Shown: positions 47,871-57,693 of the stretch, one piece after another
Layout of the letters: every line of letters begins with the position of its first letter
Numbering within the stretch: the first letter of the stretch is position 1
Origin: Burkholderia sp. BCC0322
GTDB taxonomy: Bacteria; Pseudomonadota; Gammaproteobacteria; Burkholderiales; Burkholderiaceae
Direction: 5' to 3'
NCBI RefSeq assembly: GCF_902833045.1
Contig: NZ_CADFDU010000011.1
Coordinates: 62,001-126,000, forward strand
Length of the DNA stretch: 64,000 bases
Made by a program: the position numbers and the translations under genes
Notes under the pieces: generated by a model
Seen by the model: only the letters and a program-made list of their open reading frames with translations
Databases searched by the model: none
What the model was told of the DNA's origin: nothing

Positions 47871-48176
47871 TCAAGGACGCTGCAGGATCGCGTCGACGCG
47901 GCGGTCGAACGCACGGTTCGCGCGCAGCACGTAGCACGCGGTCAGGCCGATCGCGACCAGGATGATCGCGACGCCCGTGGCGATCCCGACCGTCGTCGTC
48001 GCGCCGCGGTACAGCGGCGCGGCGAGCACGTGCGGCGCGAGCGCGACGAGCAGGATGAAGCCGTAGTACGTGGCGATCATCAGCGCCGTCAGCGTGAAGC
48101 TGAAGCGGCGCCGCGCACGCACGAGCTGCTGGTAGTCACGGCGCGCCGTGACCGATTCGATGACGGAAAGCTCCAT
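47871..48176 (-). CDS. DUF485 (YjcH-like) membrane protein
   Basis: 101 aa from the ATG at 48176, which has AGGAG nine bases upstream; an ATG 21 bases further up lacks a site. Two membrane helices ([20 protein letters not shown] and [25 protein letters not shown]). The DUF485 family member YjcH accompanies actP in E. coli, as here (11-base gap), and is presumed to be an accessory of the symporter. Exact function unknown. Confidence 0.9.
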   Translation of the reverse strand: MELSVIESVTARRDYQQLVRARRRFSFTLTALMIATYYGFILLVALAPHVLAAPLYRGATTTVGIATGVAIILVAIGLTACYVLRANRAFDRRVDAILQRP

Positions 48177-48358
48177 GGTGTCTGTCTCCTGTCCCATGCT
48201 TGGCGGTCGCCCGGCGCCGGCCCTTCAGCGCCCGCGCCGGTCCCGCCGAATGCCCTCGTCGTGTCGCGAGCGAGGTGTTGTGGATGGCCGGCGCGTCAAC
48301 CGATCCGCCCGCGCCGCGGCGGAGAAAGGCAATCCGGTGAAAGGGACGATGCGCGCGC

Positions 48359-49564
48359 TCAGACCACGCGCTCGGCACGCAGCCGCGCAACCTCGTCGAC
48401 CGACATGCCGAGCCAGCTCCCGAGCACCGCATCCGTATCGGCACCGAGCACCGGCGGCGCACCGCGCACCGGCAATCGCGCGCCGTCGAACCGATACGGC
48501 GGCGCAAGCACGTCGACGCCGCCCGCGACCGGGTGCGGCTGCCGCGTGACGAGCCCCGCGCTCGTCGCGCGCTCCGACTTCAGCGCTTCATGCAGCCCGA
48601 GCACTTCGCCGCACGGAATGCCCGCATCGGCGAGCGCCGCGAGCAACGTCGCGCGCGACCGGCGTGCGAGTTCGCCGCGAATCTCGGGCAGCAGGTCCGC
48701 ACGGTTTTCGGAGCGGCCGAGATTGGTCTTGTATCTCGTGTCGGCCGCGAGGTCGGGCCGTTCGATCGCATCGCAGAAGCGCGCGAACTGCGTGTTGTTG
48801 CCGACCGTGATCACGAGCGGGCCGTCGGCCGCGTCGAACACGCCGTACGGCACGATCGACGGATGCGCGTTGCCGTAGCGCGGCGGGTCCTCGCCCATCA
48901 GCAGCGCGTCGAGCCCGTAGTACGCGGTGATCATCAGCCCGCAGTCGAACAGCGCCATCTCGATGCGCCGCCCGCGCCCCGTCGCATGGCGCTCGTACAG
49001 CGCGGCGAGGATCGCCTGCGCCGAATACATGCCGGTGAACAGGTCGACCGCCGCGACGCCGAACTTCAGCGGCGGCTGGCCGGCCTCGCCGTTCAGCGCC
49101 ATCAGCCCGGCCTCGCCCTGCACGACGAGGTCGTAGCCGGGCCGCGCGGCCTCGGCGCCCGAGCGGTCGTAGCCGGAGATCGCACAATGCACGAGGCGCG
49201 GATTCAGCTCGGCCAGCGCGTCGTAGCCGAGCCCGAGCTTTTCCGCGCCGCCGAACTTGAAGTTGTGAAGCACCACGTCGGCCTGCGCGGCCAGCTCGCG
49301 CGCGAGCCGCCGCCCTTCGCCGGTCTGCAGGTCGAGACAGATCGAGCGCTTGCTGCGGTTCACGCTGTTGAAGTAGGTCGTCTCGGTGTCGCCGATCCTC
49401 AGGCCCCAGTCGCGCGTGTCGTCGCCGTGCGCCGGGTGCTCGACCTTGATTACTTCCGCGCCGAAATCGGCGAGCACCATCGCACACCACGGCCCCGCCA
49501 GCACGCGCGAGAAATCGAGCACCTTCACGCCGGCCAGCGGCAATGCGCGCGATTCGTTCGTCAT
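48359..49564 (-). CDS. Class III CoA transferase (CaiB/BaiF family)
   Basis: Last gene of the four-gene catabolic operon; it would activate an organic acid by moving CoA from a donor CoA ester. 401 aa from the ATG at 49564. Family features: KVLDFSRVLAGPWCAMVLADFGAEVIKVE at the N-terminus, VEHPAHGDDTRDWG, NRSKRSICLDLQ, NFKFGGAEKLGLGYDAL and the catalytic Asp region GYDLVVQGEAGLM. GGAGGAG precedes the ATG. Replacing the CoA ligase seen in the related pim operon of Rhodopseudomonas is an inference. An in-frame ATG 15 bases upstream is possible. Confidence 0.93.
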   Translation of the reverse strand: MTNESRALPLAGVKVLDFSRVLAGPWCAMVLADFGAEVIKVEHPAHGDDTRDWGLRIGDTETTYFNSVNRSKRSICLDLQTGEGRRLARELAAQADVVLHNFKFGGAEKLGLGYDALAELNPRLVHCAISGYDRSGAEAARPGYDLVVQGEAGLMALNGEAGQPPLKFGVAAVDLFTGMYSAQAILAALYERHATGRGRRIEMALFDCGLMITAYYGLDALLMGEDPPRYGNAHPSIVPYGVFDAADGPLVITVGNNTQFARFCDAIERPDLAADTRYKTNLGRSENRADLLPEIRGELARRSRATLLAALADAGIPCGEVLGLHEALKSERATSAGLVTRQPHPVAGGVDVLAPPYRFDGARLPVRGAPPVLGADTDAVLGSWLGMSVDEVARLRAERVV

Positions 49565-49594
49565 CCTTGTCTCCTCCATTCGCGTGGTGCGTTT

Positions 49595-50731
49595 TTACTG
49601 TTTCGACAGCGCGATGTAGCGCGCGAGATGGTGATCCTCGTCGCCGAGCTGGTGATCGATCATCACGAGGCGCTTCGCGTAGTGCGACAGCGGCAGCTCC
49701 CACGTCATCCCGATCCCGCCGTGCAGCTGGATGCTCTCTTCCGCGACGAGCGTGCCGATCCGGCCGATGCTGGTTTTCGCCGCCGCGAGCGCGCGTTCAC
49801 GCACCACGCGCGGCGCATCGAGCTGCGCGGCCGCGTTGATCACGGCCGAGCGCGCCTGCTCGACTTCGAGCAGCAGGTCGGCCATCCGGTGCTGCAGCGC
49901 CTGGAAGCTGCCGATCGGCATGCCGAACTGCTTGCGGGTGCGCAGGTAGTCGAGCGTGTACTCCTTCGCGACGTCCATCGCGCCGAGCGCTTCCGCCGAC
50001 AGCGCGAGCAACCCGTAGCCGAGCACGCGTTCGAGCAGCTCGGCGCCGGCTTCGCCGTCGTGTGCGCCGAGCGCGGCATCGGCCGGCAGCGCGACGCGTT
50101 CGAAGCGCACTTCGGCCGCGCGGCCGCCGTCGATCTTCCGGTAGTCGCGCAGCGATACGCCCGGCGCGTCGGCCGGCACGACGAACAGGCCGATGCCGGC
50201 CGCGTCGTCATCGTGACCTGACACGCGCGCGCTGACGACGAAGAACGCCGCCTGCGCGGCCTGGTCGACGACGCCCTTCGCGCCCGTCAGCACCCAGCCG
50301 TCGCCCGAGCGTTCGGCGCGCGTGCGCACGGTCGTCAGTTCGTAGTGCGAGCCAGGCTCGTCGTGCGCGAACGCGGCGCTCGCGCTGCCGTCGATCAGCG
50401 CGGCGAGCCGGTCGCGATGCGCGGCACTGCCGGCGAGCGACAGCGCGCGGCCCGCGAGCAGCGCGCCGAGGAACGGCTCGACAACGAGCCCGCGCCCGAG
50501 GCATTCGAACACCACGGCGATGTCGAAGCCCGCGCCGCCGAACCCGCCGTCGGCTTCGGAAAACAGCGCGCCGACGGTGCCGAGTTCGGCAAAGCGCTGC
50601 CACATCGCGCGATCGAAACCTTCGGCCGACTGCGCGATGCGATCGCGCACCGGGAACGCGTACTGTTCGGCGATGAAGCGGTTCAACGTATCCGCCAGCA
50701 TCCGGCGGTCTTCTGTGTGCTGGAAATCCAT
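49595..50731 (-). CDS. Acyl-CoA dehydrogenase, small subunit type (PimD-like)
   Basis: 378-residue FAD-dependent dehydrogenase of the paired type in which large and small subunits form a heteromer, as PimC/PimD (pimeloyl-CoA dehydrogenase). Features: MDFQHTEDRRMLADTLNRF at the N-terminus, LRDYRKIDGGRAAEVRFERV, LDYLRTRKQFGMPIGSFQALQHRMADLLLEVE and C-terminal IQLHGGIGMTWELPLSHYAKRLVMID. The start is 14 bases after the large subunit's stop. Substrate assignment to pimeloyl- or another dicarboxyl-CoA is inference from family and operon order. Confidence 0.92.
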   Translation of the reverse strand: MDFQHTEDRRMLADTLNRFIAEQYAFPVRDRIAQSAEGFDRAMWQRFAELGTVGALFSEADGGFGGAGFDIAVVFECLGRGLVVEPFLGALLAGRALSLAGSAAHRDRLAALIDGSASAAFAHDEPGSHYELTTVRTRAERSGDGWVLTGAKGVVDQAAQAAFFVVSARVSGHDDDAAGIGLFVVPADAPGVSLRDYRKIDGGRAAEVRFERVALPADAALGAHDGEAGAELLERVLGYGLLALSAEALGAMDVAKEYTLDYLRTRKQFGMPIGSFQALQHRMADLLLEVEQARSAVINAAAQLDAPRVVRERALAAAKTSIGRIGTLVAEESIQLHGGIGMTWELPLSHYAKRLVMIDHQLGDEDHHLARYIALSKQ

Positions 50732-50745
50732 CGTCGCGTCCCTCG

Positions 50746-51954
50746 TTACAGCCCGAGCATCATCTTCGCGATGATGTTCTTCTGGATCTCGTTCGAGCCG
50801 CCGAAGATCGACAGCTTCCGGTTGTTGAAATACTGCTGCGCGGCGCTCGCGGCTTCGTCCGGGCCGACCGGCTCGCCGTCGTAATCGGCATCCAGTGCTT
50901 CCTCGACGAACGGCTGCGCATACGGCCCCATCGCGCGCCGCATCAGCGCGGTGATCTCCTGGCGGATCTGCGTGCCGCGGATCTTCAGCATCGAGCTTTC
51001 CGCGCCCGGCGCGCCGCCGCCCGCGACCGCGGCCAGCACGCGCAGGTTGGTCGTGCGCATGTTCTCGAGCTCGATCTCGACACGGGCGACGCGCGCCGCG
51101 AAGAACGGATCGTCCGCGAGCGGCCGGCCGTTCTTCGTGACCTTCGCGGCGACCGCGCGCAACCGGTCGAGCGCGGCCGTCGAGAAGCCGATGCCGGCGA
51201 TGTTGGTGCGCTCGTACGTGAGCAGGTATTTCGCGTAGGTCCAGCCGCGGTTCTCTTCGCCGACGAGGTTGGCCGCCGGCACGCGCACGTCGGTGAAGAA
51301 CACCTCGTTCACCTCGTGCTCGCCGTCGAGCGTGATGATCGGGCGAACCTCGACGCCCGGCGTGTTCATGTCGATCAGCAGGAAGCTGATGCCTTCCTGC
51401 TTGCGCACGTCGGTCGCGGTGCGCACGAGGCAGAAGATCATGTTCGCGTAGTGGCCGAGCGTGGTCCACGTCTTCTGGCCGTTCACGACGTAGTGCTCAC
51501 CCTGCGCGTCGACGCCGCGCACCGCGCTCGTCTTCACCGCCGCGAGGTCGGACCCGGCGCCCGGCTCCGAGTAGCCCTGGCACCACCAGTCGGTGCCGTC
51601 GAGGATGCGCGGCAGCCAGTGGCGCTTCTGCGCTTCGTTGCCGTACTTGATCAGCACGGGGCCGAGCATGTTCACGCCGAACGGCACGATGCGCGGCGCA
51701 CCCGCGAGCGCGCATTCGTTGTCGAACAGGAACTTCTGCGCGACGCTCCAGCCGGGGCCGCCGTATTCGCGCGGCCAGTGGCTCGCGAGCCAGCCGCGCG
51801 CGTTGAGGATGGCATGCCATTCGCGCATGTCGTCGCGCGTGAGATGCAGGCCGCCCTTCACCTTGCGCGCGATGCGCGCGGGCAGTTCGGCTTGCAGGAA
51901 GCGCTGCACTTCCGTGCGGAAGGCTTCCTCTTCGGGAGTGAAATTGAGGTCCAT
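50746..51954 (-). CDS. Acyl-CoA dehydrogenase, large subunit type (PimC-like)
   Basis: 402-residue partner of the gene at 49595. Opens MDLNFTPEEEAFRTEVQRFLQ and has WCQGYSEPGAGSDLAAVKT, NGQKTWTTLGHYANMIFCLVRT and the C-terminal FGGSNEIQKNIIAKMML tail typical of the PimC type, plus the catalytic-base-region helix ERTNIAGIGFSTAALDRL. Gap of 29 bases to the fad-like gene upstream and 14 bases to the small subunit. Forms an electron-transfer flavoprotein-linked enzyme by family knowledge. Confidence 0.93.
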   Translation of the reverse strand: MDLNFTPEEEAFRTEVQRFLQAELPARIARKVKGGLHLTRDDMREWHAILNARGWLASHWPREYGGPGWSVAQKFLFDNECALAGAPRIVPFGVNMLGPVLIKYGNEAQKRHWLPRILDGTDWWCQGYSEPGAGSDLAAVKTSAVRGVDAQGEHYVVNGQKTWTTLGHYANMIFCLVRTATDVRKQEGISFLLIDMNTPGVEVRPIITLDGEHEVNEVFFTDVRVPAANLVGEENRGWTYAKYLLTYERTNIAGIGFSTAALDRLRAVAAKVTKNGRPLADDPFFAARVARVEIELENMRTTNLRVLAAVAGGGAPGAESSMLKIRGTQIRQEITALMRRAMGPYAQPFVEEALDADYDGEPVGPDEAASAAQQYFNNRKLSIFGGSNEIQKNIIAKMMLGL

Positions 51955-51983
51955 CTTCGGTCCGTGGCAAATGCGGTGGGCGT

Positions 51984-54116
51984 TCAGTCGATGCGGTTCA
52001 GGCTCGCGAAATCCGCGCCGCGCGCGACGAGATCGACGAGCAGCGGCGACGGCTTCCAGAACAGCGGATCCTCCTTCGCGAACGCGCGGATATCGGCGAG
52101 CACATTCGCGAGGCCGATCGTGTCCGCGTAATGCATCGGGCCGCCGCGATAGCGCGGGAAGCCGTAGCCGTACAGGAACACCGCATCGACATCGAGCGGG
52201 CGCAGCGCGATCTTCTCGTGCACGACGTTCGCGCCTTCGTTGATCATCGCGGCGAGGTAGCGGCGCAGGATCTCGGCGTCGGTGAACCGGCGCGGCGTGA
52301 CGCCCTTCTTCGCGCGCTCTTGCGCGACGATCGTCTCGACTTCCGGGTCCGGCGTGCCGACGCGCGCACCGTCCGGATACAGGTAGTAGCCGCGTGCCGT
52401 CTTCTGGCCGAACCAGCCGCGCTCGCACAGCCGGTCGGAAATCTCCACGTAGCGCGCCCGCGGGTCGCGCGTCGCCGCGCGGCGCTTGCGGGTCGCCCAG
52501 CCGATGTCGCCGCCCGCGAGGTCGACGACCTGGAACGGCCCCATCGGGAAGCCGAATTCGCGCACCGCGCGATCGATCTGGTACGGCGACGCGCCGTCTT
52601 CCATCAGGTAGTCGGCCGCCGTGCGATAGACGGCGAGGATCCGGTTGCCGATGAAGCCGTCGCACACGCCCGCGCGCACCGGCGTCTTCTTCAACTGCTT
52701 CGCGAGCGCGAACGCGGTCGCGACGACATCCGCGCTCACGCGTGCCGGCACGACGATCTCGAGCAGTTTCATCACGTTGGCCGGCGAGAAGAAATGCAGG
52801 CCGATCACGTCGGCCGGCCGGTCGATGCTCGCGGCCAGCGCGTCGATGTCGAGATACGACGTGTTGGTGGCGAGCACCGCGCCCGGCTTGCACACCCGCG
52901 CGAGTTCGGCGAACACGGCCTGCTTCACGGCCATGTCCTCGAACACGGCCTCGATCACGACGTCGGCCTGCGCGAGCGCATCGTACGACGTGCTGCCCTT
53001 GAAGCGCGCGAGCCGCGCGGCGTGCGCGGCCGGCGTCATCCGGCCTTTCGCGACGAGGCCGTCGTACACCTTCTCGACGTGCGCGCGGCCACGCGCGAGC
53101 GATGCTTCGTCGCGTTCGATCATCGTCACCGGCAGCCCGGCATCGAGCGCCGCGACCGCGATGCCCGCGCCCATCGTGCCGCCGCCGACCACGCCGATCC
53201 GCTCGACCGGCCGCGCGCTCGCGCGCCGCGCTTCGGGCGCCTTCGCCGCTTCACGCTCCGCGAAGAACGCATGCACGAGGCCCGCGCGCTGCGGGCTGTC
53301 GATGCATTGCAGGAACAGGGTGCGCTCGAGCTTCATCCCCGCGTCGAACGACTGCGTGAGCGCGGCCTCGACCGCGTCGACGATCTTCGCGGGCGAGAAC
53401 AGGCCGCGCGATTTCTTCGGCAGCTCCGCGCGCGCCGCATCGATCGCGGCCTGCGCGGACGCGCGGTCGGCGAGCCCCTGCGCATCGCGCGTGCGGCGCA
53501 CCGGCGCGCCGAGCGACACGAGTTCCTGCGCGTAGGCGAGGCCTTCGGCGAGCGTGTCGTCGCTGTGCGCGAGACGGTCGACCAGGCCCAGCGCGAGCGC
53601 TTCTTCGGCGCTTGCATGACGGCCCGTCAGCATCAGGTCGAGCGCGGCCTTCGCGCCGATCAGGCGCGGCGCGCGCTGCGTGCCGCCCGCGCCGGGCAGC
53701 AGGCCGAGCGTGACTTCGGGCAGCCCGAGCTTCGCGCCGGGCACCGCGAGCCGGTAATGCGCGGCGAGCGCGACCTCGAGGCCGCCGCCGAGCGTCGCGC
53801 CGTGCAGCGCGACCACGACCGGCTTCGCGCCGGACTCGATCCGCTCGCATACATCGGGCAGCGACGGCGGCACCGGCGGCTTGCCGAACTCGCGGATGTC
53901 GGCGCCCGCGATGAAGTTGCGGCCGGCGCCGACGATCAGCACCGCGCGGATCGCGTCGTCGGCCCGCGCGGCGTCGAGCGCGTCGGCGAGGCCGCGCCGC
54001 ACGTCGGCCGACAACGCGTTGACGGGCGGGTGGTCGATCGTGACGACGAGCACCTTGTCGCGCCGCTCGCGCGTGACGATGCCGGCAGGGCTGATGGGGG
54101 AAGCGGGTGAGTTCAT
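51984..54116 (-). CDS. Bifunctional enoyl-CoA hydratase / 3-hydroxyacyl-CoA dehydrogenase (FadJ/PimF-like)
   Basis: First gene of the operon; performs steps 2 and 3 of beta-oxidation. The ATG at 54116 gives 710 aa. Hydratase half (~residues 1-270): [47 protein letters not shown] with the first catalytic Glu and [28 protein letters not shown] with the second. Dehydrogenase half (~290-700): [22 protein letters not shown] (NAD loop), [15 protein letters not shown] and [14 protein letters not shown]. Start upstream codons add only non-family sequence. Divergent from the LysR gene. Confidence 0.95.
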   Translation of the reverse strand: MNSPASPISPAGIVTRERRDKVLVVTIDHPPVNALSADVRRGLADALDAARADDAIRAVLIVGAGRNFIAGADIREFGKPPVPPSLPDVCERIESGAKPVVVALHGATLGGGLEVALAAHYRLAVPGAKLGLPEVTLGLLPGAGGTQRAPRLIGAKAALDLMLTGRHASAEEALALGLVDRLAHSDDTLAEGLAYAQELVSLGAPVRRTRDAQGLADRASAQAAIDAARAELPKKSRGLFSPAKIVDAVEAALTQSFDAGMKLERTLFLQCIDSPQRAGLVHAFFAEREAAKAPEARRASARPVERIGVVGGGTMGAGIAVAALDAGLPVTMIERDEASLARGRAHVEKVYDGLVAKGRMTPAAHAARLARFKGSTSYDALAQADVVIEAVFEDMAVKQAVFAELARVCKPGAVLATNTSYLDIDALAASIDRPADVIGLHFFSPANVMKLLEIVVPARVSADVVATAFALAKQLKKTPVRAGVCDGFIGNRILAVYRTAADYLMEDGASPYQIDRAVREFGFPMGPFQVVDLAGGDIGWATRKRRAATRDPRARYVEISDRLCERGWFGQKTARGYYLYPDGARVGTPDPEVETIVAQERAKKGVTPRRFTDAEILRRYLAAMINEGANVVHEKIALRPLDVDAVFLYGYGFPRYRGGPMHYADTIGLANVLADIRAFAKEDPLFWKPSPLLVDLVARGADFASLNRID

Positions 54117-54299
54117 CGTGTCTCCTTGACGCGGCGGCCGGTGCGTCGACGCCGGTTCGTGGCTCGCGGCCACGCGAGCGGCGCCGGGGCACCAGCCCCG
54201 GTCCCGCACGAAGCGGGACAAGATCCGGCCTGACGCCGGGCATGACCCGATTCTCGATTGATCTAGATTCATTGACAATTCCCGCACGCCTTTACAAGC

Positions 54300-54318
54300 T
54301 GTCAAGTCTGACTTGACA
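54300..54318. promoter_or_regulatory. LysR-type operator in the divergent promoter region
   Basis: Perfect dyad TGTCAAGTC-T-GACTTGACA, 46 bases before the regulator's ATG. The right arm contains TTGACA, which with N17 then GTTAAA could be the regulator's own -35/-10, so binding would give autorepression. On the other strand TTGTCA-N17-GAGAAT (54278-54250) may drive the catabolic operon. Confidence 0.7.
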
Positions 54319-54364
54319 TTGAATGCTTTCCAACCGTTAAACGGGACGGATCAGGAGCACACGC

Positions 54365-55327
54365 ATGGACCTGAACGCGCTGACGCTGCTCGTCGAGATC
54401 CTCGACGCCGGCAATCTCAGCAAGGCCGCGCAGCGGCTCAAGATGAGCCGCGCGAACGTCAGCTACCGGCTGAACCAGCTCGAGCGCTCGATCGGCCAGC
54501 AGCTCGTGCGGCGCACGACGCGGCGCATCGAGCCGACCGAGATCGGGCTGAAGCTGTACGAGCACGGCCGGCGCATCCGCAACGAGCTGCTCGCCGCGCA
54601 GGAATCGGTGACGACGCTCGGCCAGGACCTGCAGGGCCGCGTGCGGCTGTCGGTGCCGAGCGGCTATGGGCAGATGGTGATGTCCGACTGGCTGCTCGCG
54701 TTCAAGCGGCTGCATCCGGGCATCGTGCTCGACGTCGTGTTCGAGAATCGCGTGGAAGACCTGATGCGCGACGAGATCGACATCGCGGTGCGCGTGATGC
54801 CCGAGCCGCCGCAGAACCTCGTCGCGCGCGACATGGGCGCGGTGCGCTACGTCGCGTGCGCGTCGGCCGCATTCGCGGCCGCGCACGGGATGCCGTCAAG
54901 CCTCGGCGCGTTGTCGGCCGCCCCCGTCGTCACCGCGACGGTGATGGGCCGGCAGCTCAGGATCGCCGCGTATCTCGGCGACGAGCGCCACGAGGTGCTG
55001 CTCGAACCCACGCTGATATCGGAGAACTTCCTGTTCCTGCGGCAGGCGATCCTCGGCGGGATCGGCGTCGGCATCGTGCCCGACTACGTGGTGCAGGACG
55101 ACATCCGGCGCGGCACGGTCGTCACGTCGCTCGACGCGTACCGGCTCAGCATCTTCGGCACGCATATGTACATGCTCTACATGCCGAACCGGCACCACAC
55201 GCGTGCGACGTCGACGTTCATAGAGTTCATCCTCGAACAGGCCGGAAAGACCGGCCGGGGCGGGCCCGGCGCGATGCGTCAGGGTTTCCTGTCGGGTGAC
55301 AAGCCGCCGGCCGCGCAGCGACAATAG
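54365..55327 (+). CDS. LysR-family transcriptional regulator
   Basis: Regulator probably controlling the divergent beta-oxidation operon. 320 aa: N-terminal winged HTH (residues ~1-60, MDLNALTLLVEILDAGNLSKA, AAQRLKMSRANVSYRLNQLERSIGQQLVRRTTRR) and a C-terminal periplasmic-binding-like effector domain. The ATG has GGAGCACACGC before it. The sequence SRANVSYRL instead of the usual SQPAVS makes it a less typical LTTR. Its operator is probably the dyad at 54300-54318; the inducer is presumably an acyl-CoA or acid handled by the operon. Confidence 0.93.
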   Translation: MDLNALTLLVEILDAGNLSKAAQRLKMSRANVSYRLNQLERSIGQQLVRRTTRRIEPTEIGLKLYEHGRRIRNELLAAQESVTTLGQDLQGRVRLSVPSGYGQMVMSDWLLAFKRLHPGIVLDVVFENRVEDLMRDEIDIAVRVMPEPPQNLVARDMGAVRYVACASAAFAAAHGMPSSLGALSAAPVVTATVMGRQLRIAAYLGDERHEVLLEPTLISENFLFLRQAILGGIGVGIVPDYVVQDDIRRGTVVTSLDAYRLSIFGTHMYMLYMPNRHHTRATSTFIEFILEQAGKTGRGGPGAMRQGFLSGDKPPAAQRQ

Positions 55328-55400
55328 CGCGCCCGGGAGCGGGCAGCCGCGTTGTGCCCGCACCGTCGCCTCCTTCGAATTCACTGCCGCCGAGGGTTCA

Positions 55401-57278
55401 ATGTTCGACCGGATTCGTCCGCATTCGCGCTCCTGGACGCTGCTCGCCGCCGTCGCGCTCGTCGCGTTCAACACCGGCTGCACGTCCCCGTCCACGCCGT
55501 CGTCGGGCGCGGTGGTGCCCGTCGCCGCCGCATCGGGCGCCGCCGTGCCGCTGCCCGGCTTTCATGCGCCCGAGCTGTCGTCCGGCTGGACCGACAAGCC
55601 GGGCTGGACCTCGCAGCACTTCATGATCGCGGCCGCGAACCCGCTCGCGACGCAGGCCGGCTACGACATGCTGAAGGCCGGCGGCACCGCGATCGACGCG
55701 GCGATCGCGACGCAGATGGTGCTCGCGCTCGTCGAGCCGCAATCGTCGGGGATCGGCGGCGGCGCGTTCATGCTGTACTTCGACGGCAAGGCGACGCAGG
55801 CCTTCGACGGCCGCGAAACCGCGCCGGCCGCCGCGACCGATCGCCTGTTCTACGGGCCGACCGGCCAGCCGATGAGCTTCTACGAAGGTGTCGTCGGCGG
55901 GCGCTCGGTCGGCACGCCGGGCGTGCTGCGCATGCTCGACGCCGCGCACCGCGCGCACGGCAAGCTGCCGTGGCGACGACTGTTCCAGCCGGCGATCCGG
56001 CTCGCCGTGCACGGCTTCACGATCAGCCCGCGGCTGGCGACGCTGATCGCCAACGACAAGTACCTGAAGAACGACCCGGCCGCGCGCGCGTACTTCTACA
56101 ACCCGGACGGCACGCCGAAGGCAGCCGGCACGGTGCTGAAGAACCCCGCGCTCGCAACCTTGCTGCGCCAGGTCGCCGAGCGCGGCGCGAACGCGTTCTA
56201 CAGCGGCGCGATCGCGCGCGACATCGTCACGAAGGTGCGCAGGCACCCGACCAACCCGGGGCTGCTGTCGCTGCAGGATCTCGCGCGCTACAAGGCGAAG
56301 GTGCGCGCGCCGCTGTGCACCGACTACCGGCGCTCGGTCGTGTGCGGGATGCCGCCGCCGTCGTCGGGCGGCCTCGCGATCGCGCAGATGCTCGGCATCC
56401 TCGAGGCGATGCCCGACTGGCAGCAGATCGGCGCGCAGAAGCCGGTGCGCAACGACGTCGGCTACGAGCCGACCCCGTTCGCCGCGCACCTGTTCAGCGA
56501 AGCCGGGCGCCTCGCGTATGCGGACCGCGCGCGCTATGTCGCCGATCCCGATTTCGTGCCACTGCCGGGCGGCAGCTGGGCGAGCCTCACCGACAAGACC
56601 TATCTCGCGCAGCGCGCGCACCTGATCGGCGACAGCAGCATGGGCGTCGCGCAGGCCGGCACGCCGCAGGGCGCGACGCTCGCGATGGCCGACGACCGCA
56701 GCCCCGAGTTGCCGTCCACGTCCGACATCGCGATCGTCGACCGCGACGGCCAGGCGCTGTCGATGACGACCAGCATCGAGGACGCGTTCGGTTCGCGGCT
56801 GATGGTGCGCGGCTTCATGCTGAACAACCAGCTCACCGATTTCTCGTTCGTGTCGAACGACAATGGCCGGCCGGTCGCGAACCGCGTGCAGCCCGGCAAG
56901 CGGCCGCGCTCGGCGATGTCGCCGGAGCTCGTGTTCGACAAGAAGACGAAGCAGGTGACGATGGTCGTCGGCTCGGCGGGCGGCCCCGCGATCATCAATC
57001 ACGTCGCGAAGACGCTGGTCGGCGTGCTCGACTGGGGGATGACGATGCAGCAGGCGATCGCGCTGCCGAACTTCGGGTCGATGAACGGGCCGACGCAGCT
57101 CGAGCGCGGCCGCGTGTCGGACGCGCTCGCCGACGGGCTGAAGGGCCGCGGGCACGTCGTGCAGGTCGTCGAGATGAACTCGGGGCTGCAGGGGATCCAG
57201 CGGCTGAACGTGCAGGGGCAGACGGTGTGGTTCGGCGGCGCGGATCCGCGGCGCGAAGGGATCGCGATGGGGGATTGA
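55401..57278 (+). CDS. ggt: Gamma-glutamyltransferase, lipoprotein type
   Basis: Cleaves gamma-glutamyl bonds of glutathione and transfers the gamma-glutamyl group. 625 aa from the ATG at 55401; signal sequence LLAAVALVAFNTGC with a lipobox-like FNTGC (Cys ~29). Ntn-hydrolase precursor with SGIGGGAFMLYFDG and the autocleavage/catalytic Thr in PSTSDIAIVDRDGQALSMT, then SPELVFDKKTKQVTMVVGSAGGPAIIN near the C-terminus. The enzyme matures into a large and a small subunit by cutting before the Thr (residue ~438). Located between the LysR regulator and the adhesin; no operon partner. Confidence 0.94.
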   Translation: MFDRIRPHSRSWTLLAAVALVAFNTGCTSPSTPSSGAVVPVAAASGAAVPLPGFHAPELSSGWTDKPGWTSQHFMIAAANPLATQAGYDMLKAGGTAIDAAIATQMVLALVEPQSSGIGGGAFMLYFDGKATQAFDGRETAPAAATDRLFYGPTGQPMSFYEGVVGGRSVGTPGVLRMLDAAHRAHGKLPWRRLFQPAIRLAVHGFTISPRLATLIANDKYLKNDPAARAYFYNPDGTPKAAGTVLKNPALATLLRQVAERGANAFYSGAIARDIVTKVRRHPTNPGLLSLQDLARYKAKVRAPLCTDYRRSVVCGMPPPSSGGLAIAQMLGILEAMPDWQQIGAQKPVRNDVGYEPTPFAAHLFSEAGRLAYADRARYVADPDFVPLPGGSWASLTDKTYLAQRAHLIGDSSMGVAQAGTPQGATLAMADDRSPELPSTSDIAIVDRDGQALSMTTSIEDAFGSRLMVRGFMLNNQLTDFSFVSNDNGRPVANRVQPGKRPRSAMSPELVFDKKTKQVTMVVGSAGGPAIINHVAKTLVGVLDWGMTMQQAIALPNFGSMNGPTQLERGRVSDALADGLKGRGHVVQVVEMNSGLQGIQRLNVQGQTVWFGGADPRREGIAMGD

Positions 57279-57693
57279 GCGGTTCCCTGCGTGGCGGCGC
57301 GACGCGCCGCCGCGATACCGTTCGCCCGTTCCGCCACGACGAAATTCAGACTCGTCCGACAGACGTTGGCCGCCTCCTGTTCACGCGTCTTGTCCAACTG
57401 CGACATCCCGATCGATACGCGATTTCCTGTCTCATATCGCTAACTTCAATTTCGTAATTGTCTGATCGACGACGCATCTGCCGCTACGTATAGTCGCTGA
57501 CTCACGTCTCGGCCATTCGACCCCGGCGTGCCGTTCGCGGACAACGTTGCAACGTCCCGTTGCCAAGAGAAGCAAATCGGCATTGACCGTCCGAATGCAC
57601 ACAATCCATCATTCAGGACTACGATTCATGATACGCCTACTTGCCATCTCCTTCGGCAACGCACGCCCGCACGATTCGACAAAGCGGCAACCC
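57279..57693. other. Intergenic region upstream of the adhesin gene
   Basis: 415 bases between ggt and the adhesin start. It is AT-richer than its surroundings at ~57400-57530, as expected for a promoter, but I found no good -35/-10 pair; TATAGT (57488-57493) is the best -10 candidate and has no fitting -35. In-frame codons before 57694, including an ATG at 57628, are considered leader. Confidence 0.45.

Noticed and set aside
49595-51469. One long acyl-CoA dehydrogenase fusion
   Set aside because: The frame stays open upstream of 50731, but there it is antisense or out-of-frame to the PimC-like gene; the real genes are separate and each has its own start and stop.
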